Positions 1-5,232 of a stretch of 5,232 nucleotides of DNA are shown here, piece after piece. A program made the translations under genes and the position numbers. The first letter of the stretch is position 1; each line of letters opens with the position of its first letter. Below the pieces are notes generated by a model. The model did not search any database. It worked only from the letters and a program-made list of their open reading frames with translations, and had not been told where the DNA came from. The DNA is from an uncultured Porphyromonadaceae bacterium (GTDB lineage Bacteria > Bacteroidota > Bacteroidia > Bacteroidales > Muribaculaceae). The stretch is from contig CAMWZB010000091.1 of the NCBI GenBank assembly GCA_947178655.1, forward strand, positions 1-5,232, given 5' to 3'.

Positions 1-2529
1 ACGTTCGTCATTGGGATACTCGAGAATCTTGGTGCGGTCGTCGGAGAGATTGAGTTTGGCCGAGTAATTGAAGTCGCCGATATGGTCCTGCCAGCCGATC
101 TGGAGTTCCCAGCCCGAAGTGCGCATCGAGAGTGAATTCTCGGAGGGCACTTTGGCACCGAGTATGGCGGGATATGTCACGGCCGGACCCATCATGTCGC
201 GGTTCTCACGCCAGAAGTAGTCGAACGAACCGGTCAGACGATAGCGGAAGAGCGAGAAGTCGATACCGATGTTGGTGTTGCGGATCTTCTCCCAGGTGAG
301 CGAAGTGGTGATCAGGTTGGGGAACCAGGCTGTGGTGGCCTTGAGTCCGTTCACGAGCCAGTTGCTGCCCTGGTTATACACAGGGATGGTACGGTAGGTG
401 GGATACCACGAACTGGTATTCTGATTCGAAAGCTGACCGTACGAGCCACGCACCTTGAACGCATTCACTACAGGGCGGATAGGCTCCCAGAATGCTTCAC
501 GGTCGACATTCCAGCCCACAGAAGCCGACGGGCTCCATACCCAGCGGTGATTGCGGCGGAAGCGCGAGCTGCCGTCATAGCGGAGGTTGACTTCGACCAG
601 ATACTTGCTGTCATAGTCGTAGTTGATACGGCCGAAGAAACCTACCGTGCGCCACTTCTGATACTCGCTGCCGAGACCGTAGGTCTCGGTGCTTGTGGTG
701 AGGTTCAGGATGGGAAGATCCTCTACAAGCATGTCATCGCGGCTGGCGTTGAGGTTGCGTTGCTTGAAGTCCTCGCCCTGGAAACCGAGCATGACCTTCA
801 TGTTGTTCTTCTCAGCGAAGTTGAAAGTATAGTCGGAGTAGATGTTGTAGTTCAGATAGGTCGAGCGGTAGGCGTACTCGTACACACTTGAGTGCTGGGG
901 TTCGTCGAACGCGAGGTGAACTGTCTCCGAGCTGAGTCCTTCGATGTCGTCGGCATCATGGGCGTAGACAGGCGTGCGGTCCTCATGGGTCCAGTTGCTG
1001 TTGACACGCGTATTGAGTTCGCCGATGATGTTCCAGCCCTTGAGGGGAGTGGCCACGATTTTCACCTGATTGGTGAATGCGTCGTTCTGTTCCTTGTGGC
1101 GTCCGCCTTCTTCGAGCTGCACGATATAGTTGAAGTCCGATGCGTAGTAGCCATTGGGGTCATAGACGGGATTCAGCGGGGTGAGACGACGGATGATCTT
1201 CTCGTAGAAACCGCCGCTGAAGATGGTCGGACGGTCATACTCGGTGCGGATCCAACGGCCTGAGTACTGTATGTTGAGCCAGTTGGTCATCTGTGCGGAG
1301 AACTTGCCCATGATGGAGTAGCGGTCATAGCTGTCGTTGCCGTACTTGAGGAAGCCGTTCTGGTCGAGGAAGTTGCCGCTGACGTAGTAATTGACTTTCT
1401 CGTTGCCGCCGTTGAGCGATACGTTGTGCTCCTGTGCGAAAGCGCTCTTCGAGTAGAGCTCGTCAATCCAGTTCACGTTTGCGAACGTACCTGAGCACTC
1501 GCCCGCACCCCAGCGACGGTAGCTGGTGCCGTCACTTGCTGTCGCCCACCTGTTTTCGTAGATGAAGTTGTCGCTCTGGCCGGTGTAGTAGGCATAAGCG
1601 CCTTCACGGAAGTCATCGGTGAATTCCTTCCTGTTCTCAGTATAGCTCTTTACGTCGTCAAGATAGTTGATGTACTCCCAAGAGTCCATCATACGCATGG
1701 GGTTCAGAGGCTTGTTGAAGCGGAAAGAGTTCGAGTAGTGGATCTGGGCCTTGCCTGCGGAGCCCGTCTTGGTGGTGATAAGAATCACACCGAAGGGTGC
1801 GCGCGAACCGTAGATCGACGATGCTGCGGCGTCCTTCAGGACGGAGATATTGTCGATATCGGCGGGGTTGAGCGTATTGATGTCGCCCTCCATGCCGTCA
1901 ATAAGGATGAGGGGACCGCCATTTGAGCCCTCGCCGATGGTGGCCGTACCACGGATGTTGATCTGCTTGGAGGCATTCAACTCACCGCCGGAGGCGGAGT
2001 TCGAGATGTTAAGACCGGGGATGACGCCCTGCAGAGCAGCTGCCGTGCTCTGCACGGGACGGCCGGCGATATCCTTTGCCGTAGCCGTACCTACCGAACC
2101 GGTGAGGTTGACTTTCTTCTGTACGGCGAAACCTACTACTACGACTTCGTCGAGCGCGCTGGCTTCGTCTTCAAGAGTGACGGTCTGAGGCACTCCGGGA
2201 CGCAGTTCAATTGTCATGTCCTTGCATCCGATATAGGAGATGGTCACCTTTATAGGCTTGGTGGTGACGTACGAAAAGCGTCCGTCGATGTCAGTCACAA
2301 CGGGCTGCAACTTCGAATCGGCCGGTTTCACCGATGCGCCGATTACGGGTTCACCGGTTGAGTCAAGTACCTCGCAGGTGACGCGACCGGCTGTCTGCGT
2401 GGCAGCCTGCGGCTGGGGAGACGCTGCCGCTGCAGCCGACATGGTCGGGACACACACAGCAAGCGCCATAGCGAGAGCCGCCGTACGGGTGGCCACGCTT
2501 ACCGATTTCTGCAATCTGGTGGTGTTCAT
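1..2529 (-). CDS. SusC-family TonB-dependent outer-membrane transporter (C-terminus beyond window)
   Basis: This outer-membrane channel imports oligosaccharides using TonB/ExbBD energy and normally works with a surface SusD lipoprotein. The frame is open for 843 codons from the ATG at 2529 to the left edge. Residues 1 to about 35 are a signal peptide (basic start, then TAALAMALAVCVPTMSA). A carboxypeptidase-D-like regulatory domain spans about 48-122 (GEPVIGASV, TDIDGRFSY). The SusC TonB-box-like motif LDEVVVVGF is at 126-134, followed by QKKVNLTGSV. The plug follows, with PLILIDGMEGD from 206 and IYGSRAPFGVILITTK at 239-254. The rest is aromatic-rich beta-barrel sequence. There is no STN domain before the regulatory domain, so pairing with an anti-sigma factor is unlikely and control by the divergent sensor is more plausible. 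SusC proteins usually run to about 1000-1100 aa, so roughly 150-250 residues and probably a susD gene lie past the edge. No frameshift is seen. The transported glycan cannot be told from this sequence. Confidence 0.96.
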   Translation of the reverse strand, partial: MNTTRLQKSVSVATRTAALAMALAVCVPTMSAAAAASPQPQAATQTAGRVTCEVLDSTGEPVIGASVKPADSKLQPVVTDIDGRFSYVTTKPIKVTISYIGCKDMTIELRPGVPQTVTLEDEASALDEVVVVGFAVQKKVNLTGSVGTATAKDIAGRPVQSTAAALQGVIPGLNISNSASGGELNASKQINIRGTATIGEGSNGGPLILIDGMEGDINTLNPADIDNISVLKDAAASSIYGSRAPFGVILITTKTGSAGKAQIHYSNSFRFNKPLNPMRMMDSWEYINYLDDVKSYTENRKEFTDDFREGAYAYYTGQSDNFIYENRWATASDGTSYRRWGAGECSGTFANVNWIDELYSKSAFAQEHNVSLNGGNEKVNYYVSGNFLDQNGFLKYGNDSYDRYSIMGKFSAQMTNWLNIQYSGRWIRTEYDRPTIFSGGFYEKIIRRLTPLNPVYDPNGYYASDFNYIVQLEEGGRHKEQNDAFTNQVKIVATPLKGWNIIGELNTRVNSNWTHEDRTPVYAHDADDIEGLSSETVHLAFDEPQHSSVYEYAYRSTYLNYNIYSDYTFNFAEKNNMKVMLGFQGEDFKQRNLNASRDDMLVEDLPILNLTTSTETYGLGSEYQKWRTVGFFGRINYDYDSKYLVEVNLRYDGSSRFRRNHRWVWSPSASVGWNVDREAFWEPIRPVVNAFKVRGSYGQLSNQNTSSWYPTYRTIPVYNQGSNWLVNGLKATTAWFPNLITTSLTWEKIRNTNIGIDFSLFRYRLTGSFDYFWRENRDMMGPAVTYPAILGAKVPSENSLSMRTSGWELQIGWQDHIGDFNYSAKLNLSDDRTKILEYPNDER

Positions 2530-2560
2530 GGTTTGCGGTAATGTATTGGTTCTGATATAA

Positions 2561-2609
2561 GTAAGTGAATTATTTCTCTTAAGTATTAGGTAAGTGATGT
2601 GTTTTTCTC
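2561..2609. repeat. Imperfect 20-bp direct repeat upstream of SusC
   Basis: Two 20-bp copies start at 2561 and 2590, 29 bp apart. Both begin GTAAGTGA, and I count 15 of 20 identical positions, the second half of each being T-rich with TCT. They end 32 bp and 61 bp upstream of the SusC ATG, where an activator site would be reasonable. The repeat is seen directly; its use as a binding site is inference. Confidence 0.45.
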
Positions 2610-2640
2610 AGTACTTGGGATGAAGGTGTGAATTCCGGAC

Positions 2641-2661
2641 GGCCTGTATCAGATGCAGGCC
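2641..2661. repeat. Short inverted repeat GGCCTG-N9-CAGGCC
   Basis: A perfect 6-bp inverted repeat with a 9-base middle (TATCAGATG) that can add two more pairs past one mismatch. It lies 89 bp past the GH43 stop codon in the direction of transcription. No T-run follows on the minus strand, so it does not look like an intrinsic terminator. It may be an RNA-stabilising or attenuating hairpin between GH43 and SusC, a protein site, or chance. Confidence 0.3.
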
Positions 2662-2749
2662 ATCGGCAAGAATACATAGTGAGGAGAGATTCATAGCAAA
2701 CAAAGTGAATAGGTGAATCAGAGACTGAGAATTATAGGTCAGGATGCAA

Positions 2750-3928
2750 TCAGATGTTATTTTTAAGGTCAGCGAGGGTCCACGACTCGCGCCACTGCAC
2801 TTCGGGCTTGCCGTCGGAGCTCCAGGTGATGGGGAGCCAGATGTAGCGGGCGTCGGAGGGATGTTCGGGACGCCAGATGTCAGCCATGAATATGTGCTTG
2901 TCGGTGCCCGGAATAGTAAGGATATAGGTGCTCTGGCCGCCGAAAGTGAGGTCGGCGTTGGGGCCTACGCAGGGATTCTCATGCTGGGTCCAGGGGCCGT
3001 AGATATCTGTAGCGGAGAACATACGCGCTTTGTTGGGAGCCCATCCGGTGCAGCCGCTGGTGATCATCCACAGGGTGTCGCCTTGACGGAAGATGGCGGG
3101 AGCCTCGTTGTGTCCGGCGGGAGCCATGCGCACGTACTTGCCTGAATGAGAGGTGAAATCGTCGCTGAGACCGGCGATGATGAGAGTCAGATTGTCCTCG
3201 GACGAGAAGATGTGGTAAGCCTTGCCGTCGGCGGGATCAACGAATACTGTCTGGTCACGGGCCATCTGTCCGGTGGCGAGGTCACGGCTGTTGAGATATC
3301 CGTCGTCTACTGCTTTATACCAGCTTTCGGTCCACCAGTCGCCGAGATCGGCCTTGGCAAGGCTGTCGGCCTTGGCTGCGGCCTCGAGGGTGGTGCCGGC
3401 AGGACGAACTCCGGGGAGAACGCGGCCCGAGCGGAGATAGGTATAGGGGCCTTCGGGCTTGTCGGCGGTGGCCACGCCGTAGCGTGCGGCTGAGTAGCCC
3501 TTGCCTTTCAGCTCGAGGTGGAACCACATGACGAATTTCTTGGTGAGGGGGTTGTAGACCACCTTCGGACGTTCGAGAACGCAACCGCGCTCGAGGTCAT
3601 GTCCGGCTTCATCGACCACTTCGAGAGCCGTTCCGCAGTCAGTCCAGTCGGCAAGATTGGTCGAGCTGTAGCACTTCACGCCCACCAGAGCCGAGCTGGT
3701 CGAGTCAGACTTATGCTCGCCGAACCAATAGTACTTGTTGTCATGGGCAAGAATGCCGCCGCCATGGGCGTTGATGTGCACTCCGTTGTTGTCGGGCCAG
3801 ATTTCACCCGAACGGATTTCACGCATTTCCGATGACTCGGTTTCTGCGGATGCAGACGTACATGCTGCGGTGCCTGCAATGGCTGCGGCACTGAATATTG
3901 TGAATACGAATTTGGTAAAATTATGCAT
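2750..3928 (-). CDS. Glycoside hydrolase family 43 lipoprotein (GH43_24/34-like)
   Basis: A complete 392-aa exo-acting glycosidase candidate with a five-bladed propeller GH43 fold expected. Residues 1-23 form a lipoprotein-type signal ending TAAC23; C23 is followed by an S/T/E-rich stretch, which suggests a membrane-anchored periplasmic or surface lipoprotein. Motifs in order: INAHGGGIL (52-60), YYWFGE (66-71), VGVKCYSS (82-89), ERPKVVYN (119-126), MARDQTVFVD (222-231), NEAPAIF (274-280), TSGCTGWAPN (290-299), FGGQSTYI (329-336) and ARYIWLPI (360-367). E275 in NEAPAIF is the likely catalytic acid and E119 is a conserved active-site acid. The usual N-terminal GH43 general-base Asp appears absent, its region reading NAHGGG; family knowledge of GH43_24 exo-beta-1,3-galactanases includes such a loss, with a Gln implicated instead (Q332 is the candidate here). 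Subfamily 34 has related members acting on arabinose or galactofuranose, so the exact substrate is open. The ATG at 3928 gives the signal peptide and is the natural start. The gene precedes SusC on the same strand. Confidence 0.9.
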   Translation of the reverse strand: MHNFTKFVFTIFSAAAIAGTAACTSASAETESSEMREIRSGEIWPDNNGVHINAHGGGILAHDNKYYWFGEHKSDSTSSALVGVKCYSSTNLADWTDCGTALEVVDEAGHDLERGCVLERPKVVYNPLTKKFVMWFHLELKGKGYSAARYGVATADKPEGPYTYLRSGRVLPGVRPAGTTLEAAAKADSLAKADLGDWWTESWYKAVDDGYLNSRDLATGQMARDQTVFVDPADGKAYHIFSSEDNLTLIIAGLSDDFTSHSGKYVRMAPAGHNEAPAIFRQGDTLWMITSGCTGWAPNKARMFSATDIYGPWTQHENPCVGPNADLTFGGQSTYILTIPGTDKHIFMADIWRPEHPSDARYIWLPITWSSDGKPEVQWRESWTLADLKNNI

Positions 3929-3980
3929 AAAGCCGGGATTTGCTTGTGCGGGTATTAGGTTTGTAGTATTTTGTATGTTC

Positions 3981-4018
3981 TGAATAAAAAATCGCAGAAG
4001 TTGAATAATTTTTCGCAG
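3981..4018. repeat. Tandem 17-bp direct repeat, candidate regulator operator
   Basis: Copies at 3981-3997 and 4002-4018 both read TGAATAA-N4-TCGCAG; they differ only in the middle four bases (AAAA versus TTTT), giving 13 of 17 identical. Starts are 21 bp apart, two helical turns, so both would face the same side of the DNA. This is the geometry expected of a pair of sites for an AraC-type HTH dimer, the DNA-binding domain that hybrid two-component PUL sensors carry. The pair ends 53 bp upstream of the GH43 start codon. The repeat is seen directly; the bound protein is inference. Confidence 0.6.
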
Positions 4019-4151
4019 GTCTGAGGAGTTGTCGGAGTCTGTTCGGATTAATTCTGTTCTGGTCTATATTAATAATGTGGGCGGGTCACTCATGTTTTTT
4101 AACGACTTCTGCCTTGAGGGTCATATGAAACTGCGTCTCGCTTGCACGGCA

Positions 4152-4181
4152 CAAAATTACACGCAGAAAACCGAACTCAAC
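4152..4181 (-). promoter_or_regulatory. Candidate Bacteroidales promoter toward GH43
   Basis: Read on the minus strand, 4159-4152 is TAATTTTG, a perfect match to the Bacteroidales -7 consensus TAnnTTTG. GTTG (4181-4178), 18 bp upstream, is a 3-of-4 match to the -33 TTTG. Initiation would be near 4145, giving a leader of about 215 nt before GH43. In that case the tandem repeat at 3981-4018 would be downstream of the start site, so a nearer regulated promoter with a poor -7 box cannot be excluded. Confidence 0.4.
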
Positions 4182-4298
4182 TGCACATTTTTCGCAAAAA
4201 AAGACCCTAAAAATCGTAAATTCCACCAAAAAGAATTAATTTTGCATCTCAAATTCTGACAATTCCGAATTTCACCCCTTTGTGTACGAAAATCGCCC

Positions 4299-4329
4299 CC
4301 TGCCGTTTTCCTAATCTTATATAATTTTG
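4299..4329 (+). promoter_or_regulatory. Candidate promoter for the sensor gene
   Basis: TAATTTTG at 4322-4329 is a perfect TAnnTTTG -7 box, placed 42 bp upstream of the sensor ATG. The -33 position (about 4299-4302, CCTG, 19 bp upstream) matches TTTG only in its last two bases. Initiation near 4336 would give a leader of roughly 35 nt, typical for a weakly constitutive sensor gene. A second identical box at 4237-4244 could be an upstream start, but its -33 region is poor. Confidence 0.5.
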
Positions 4330-4371
4330 TACCACTGTATAAAGAGCATCAGCCTTAAACCATAACTACCT

Positions 4372-5232
4372 ATGTATCTTGCATTTAAACACCCCCCCTG
4401 CTTATTTTTACTACTTCTGGCGATTTTAGGATCAGTCGCCGAGGCAGCCCCGTTGCCTTCGAACACCTACTTCAAGAGTACGGGAATCGTACAAGGCCTC
4501 CCGGACAACTCGGTGAATGCCTTCGCCGAGGATTCGCTCGGCTTTCTCTGGGTAGGCACGTGGAACGGGCTGGCCAGATACGACGGACGTGCGTCGAAAA
4601 TATTCCGCCATGACGTCAACAACCCCGGCTCGCTCACCAACGACATGGTACGCGCACTGGCCGGAGACAAGGACGGCGTGTGGGTGGGCACCGACAATGG
4701 CCTCGACTACTATTGCATAAGCGAAGGACGATTTCTCCACTGCTATACGGCAGGCGAGCACGGCAAGCCATCGTCGCGCCTTGCCGACCGTGTGAGCCGC
4801 GTGCTCATCACCGACGAAGGAGTTTTCGCAATAGCCATCAGCGGCAACATACTCCGACTGCAGAACTCCGAGAAAGACAATACCGGAAACTCCGTGCCGG
4901 TGTTCAAGATACTCCCCCGCCCTGCCGGACGCCGATACGCCGACATATGCCGCTTCACCCGCGGACGACTGCTGGCATACTCCAACGAGGGCATAACCGT
5001 GCTGTCGGCCGACGGCGAGCGCGAAATCATCCACACTCCCGTCTACACACAGTTCGACACGAACCTCAACATCTACTTCGACCCCTCTGTGCGCCGCGTC
5101 ATCACCGGAGCCGGCATCGGAGGCGTCTGCCGGGCTTACCGCGTGACCGACAACGAGGGCAATCTGGCCGAAGACCACAGCATTCCCATCCCCGACGCCA
5201 TAATGAGCACGGCCAAGATCGACAGTATCACC
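4372..5232 (+). CDS. Periplasmic propeller sensor, probable hybrid two-component regulator (N-terminal part)
   Basis: The first 287 codons of a protein that runs off the right edge. Residues 1 to about 25 are a signal peptide (CLFLLLLAILGSVAEA). Two clear two-component-regulator propeller (Reg_prop) repeats follow: GLPDNSVNAFAEDS-GFLWVGT-NGL-YDG at 42-72 and LTNDMVRALAGDKDGVWVGT-NGL at 88-111. Weaker repeats are visible near 137-163, 189-212 and 232-258. This N-terminus is characteristic of Bacteroidota hybrid two-component systems, in which a 14-blade periplasmic propeller with a Y_Y_Y domain binds an oligosaccharide and passes the signal to a cytoplasmic kinase, receiver and AraC-type HTH. 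Those later domains are outside the window, so a plain sensor kinase or another propeller regulator is possible. The start is well fixed: an in-frame TAA lies three codons upstream and the ATG gives the signal peptide. A C7 tract (4392-4398) lies in codons 7-9. It is transcribed away from GH43-SusC, the usual place for a PUL's own regulator. Confidence 0.85.
   Translation, partial: MYLAFKHPPCLFLLLLAILGSVAEAAPLPSNTYFKSTGIVQGLPDNSVNAFAEDSLGFLWVGTWNGLARYDGRASKIFRHDVNNPGSLTNDMVRALAGDKDGVWVGTDNGLDYYCISEGRFLHCYTAGEHGKPSSRLADRVSRVLITDEGVFAIAISGNILRLQNSEKDNTGNSVPVFKILPRPAGRRYADICRFTRGRLLAYSNEGITVLSADGEREIIHTPVYTQFDTNLNIYFDPSVRRVITGAGIGGVCRAYRVTDNEGNLAEDHSIPIPDAIMSTAKIDSIT

Larger units (their letters stand above)
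2530..2749 (-). promoter_or_regulatory. GH43-to-SusC intergenic leader with repeats
   Basis: This 220-bp AT-richer gap separates the GH43 stop from the SusC start. It contains no convincing ORF. It holds a direct repeat of GTAAGTGA (2561-2568 and 2590-2597) and an inverted repeat at 2641-2661. No perfect TAnnTTTG box is present on the minus strand; the nearest match is TCACTTTG (plus 2701-2708, 7 of 8), with no good -33 partner. The gap is long for a simple operon junction, so SusC may have its own regulated promoter or a long leader, but GH43-SusC co-transcription is also possible. Confidence 0.4.
3929..4371. promoter_or_regulatory. Divergent intergenic region between GH43 and the sensor
   Basis: This 443-bp stretch is AT-rich and unlike the GC-rich genes on both sides. 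I see no gene or tRNA in it. It contains a tandem 17-bp repeat nearest the GH43 gene (3981-4018), a minus-strand TAATTTTG box (4152-4159), two plus-strand TAATTTTG boxes (4237-4244 and 4322-4329), and two further CGCAG/TTTTTCGCA boxes (4162-4166 and 4188-4196). In PULs such a gap normally holds the sensor's own promoter and the promoter it activates for the enzyme and transporter genes. Initiation sites were not observed. Confidence 0.7.

Noticed and set aside
547..1263. Two adjacent plus-strand ORFs antisense to SusC
   Set aside because: The minus-strand SusC barrel frame is continuous and convincing here. The plus-strand products are low-complexity V/A/E-rich sequences typical of shadow frames.
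1738..2560. Plus-strand ORFs antisense to the SusC N-terminus
   Set aside because: They overlap the signal peptide, regulatory domain and plug of SusC on the other strand and have no motifs of their own.
2641..2661. Rho-independent terminator after GH43
   Set aside because: The stem is short and imperfect and there is no T-run after it on the minus strand.
2688..2719. GATTCA/TGAATC inverted repeat with a 20-base loop
   Set aside because: Only six base pairs with a long loop in AT-rich sequence; likely chance.
3255..3462. Apparent insert in GH43 between GPYTYLRSGR and MARDQTVFVD (about residues 170-222)
   Set aside because: At first it looked like a foreign insertion, but related GH43 sequences as I recall them carry a similar W-rich segment here, so I treat it as normal for the group.
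2744..3835. Several plus-strand ORFs (and other minus frames) over GH43
   Set aside because: The GH43 frame accounts for the region with conserved family motifs end to end; the others are shadows.
4029..4259. 76-aa plus-strand ORF in the divergent intergenic region
   Set aside because: It needs a TTG start, has AT-rich composition, shows no recognisable domain, and covers candidate promoter boxes on both strands. It looks like a chance open frame.
4432..5178. 248-aa minus-strand ORF antisense to the sensor
   Set aside because: The plus-strand frame has clear Reg_prop motifs and a signal peptide. The antisense product has no recognisable domains; long antisense frames are expected from GC-rich codon bias.

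Overview
The window looks like part of a Bacteroidota (Bacteroidales) polysaccharide utilization locus (PUL). Three coding regions fill nearly all of it: a SusC-type TonB-dependent transporter (minus strand, C-terminus cut off by the left edge), a complete GH43-family glycosidase with a lipoprotein-type signal (minus strand), and the beta-propeller N-terminus of a hybrid two-component/periplasmic sensor (plus strand, cut off by the right edge). The GC-rich coding bias, weak Shine-Dalgarno signals and TAnnTTTG-type promoter boxes fit a GC-richer Bacteroidales such as a Muribaculaceae member. That family-level placement is inference; nothing here is a taxonomic marker.

Layout: 1-2529 is SusC (-), 843 codons in the window. 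2530-2749 is an AT-richer gap holding a GTAAGTGA direct repeat and a short inverted repeat. 2750-3928 is the GH43 enzyme (-), 392 aa. 3929-4371 is an AT-rich divergent intergenic region with candidate promoters on both strands and a tandem 17-bp repeat that could be an operator. 4372-5232 is the sensor (+), 287 codons in the window.

How the genes probably work together (inference from PUL biology): the sensor binds an oligosaccharide in the periplasm and activates the divergent GH43-SusC unit. The GH43 lipoprotein trims glycan and SusC imports oligosaccharides with a SusD partner expected just beyond the left edge. The GH43 sequence resembles the GH43 subfamilies 24/34 that act on arabinogalactan-type or galactose/arabinose-containing glycans, so a plant or host galactan-like substrate is plausible but not demonstrated.

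The window is an ordinary PUL in its gene content. I do not see a new class of system. The most useful unexplained signals are in the non-coding DNA: the tandem TGAATAA-N4-TCGCAG repeat and its weaker relatives upstream of SusC and upstream of the sensor.
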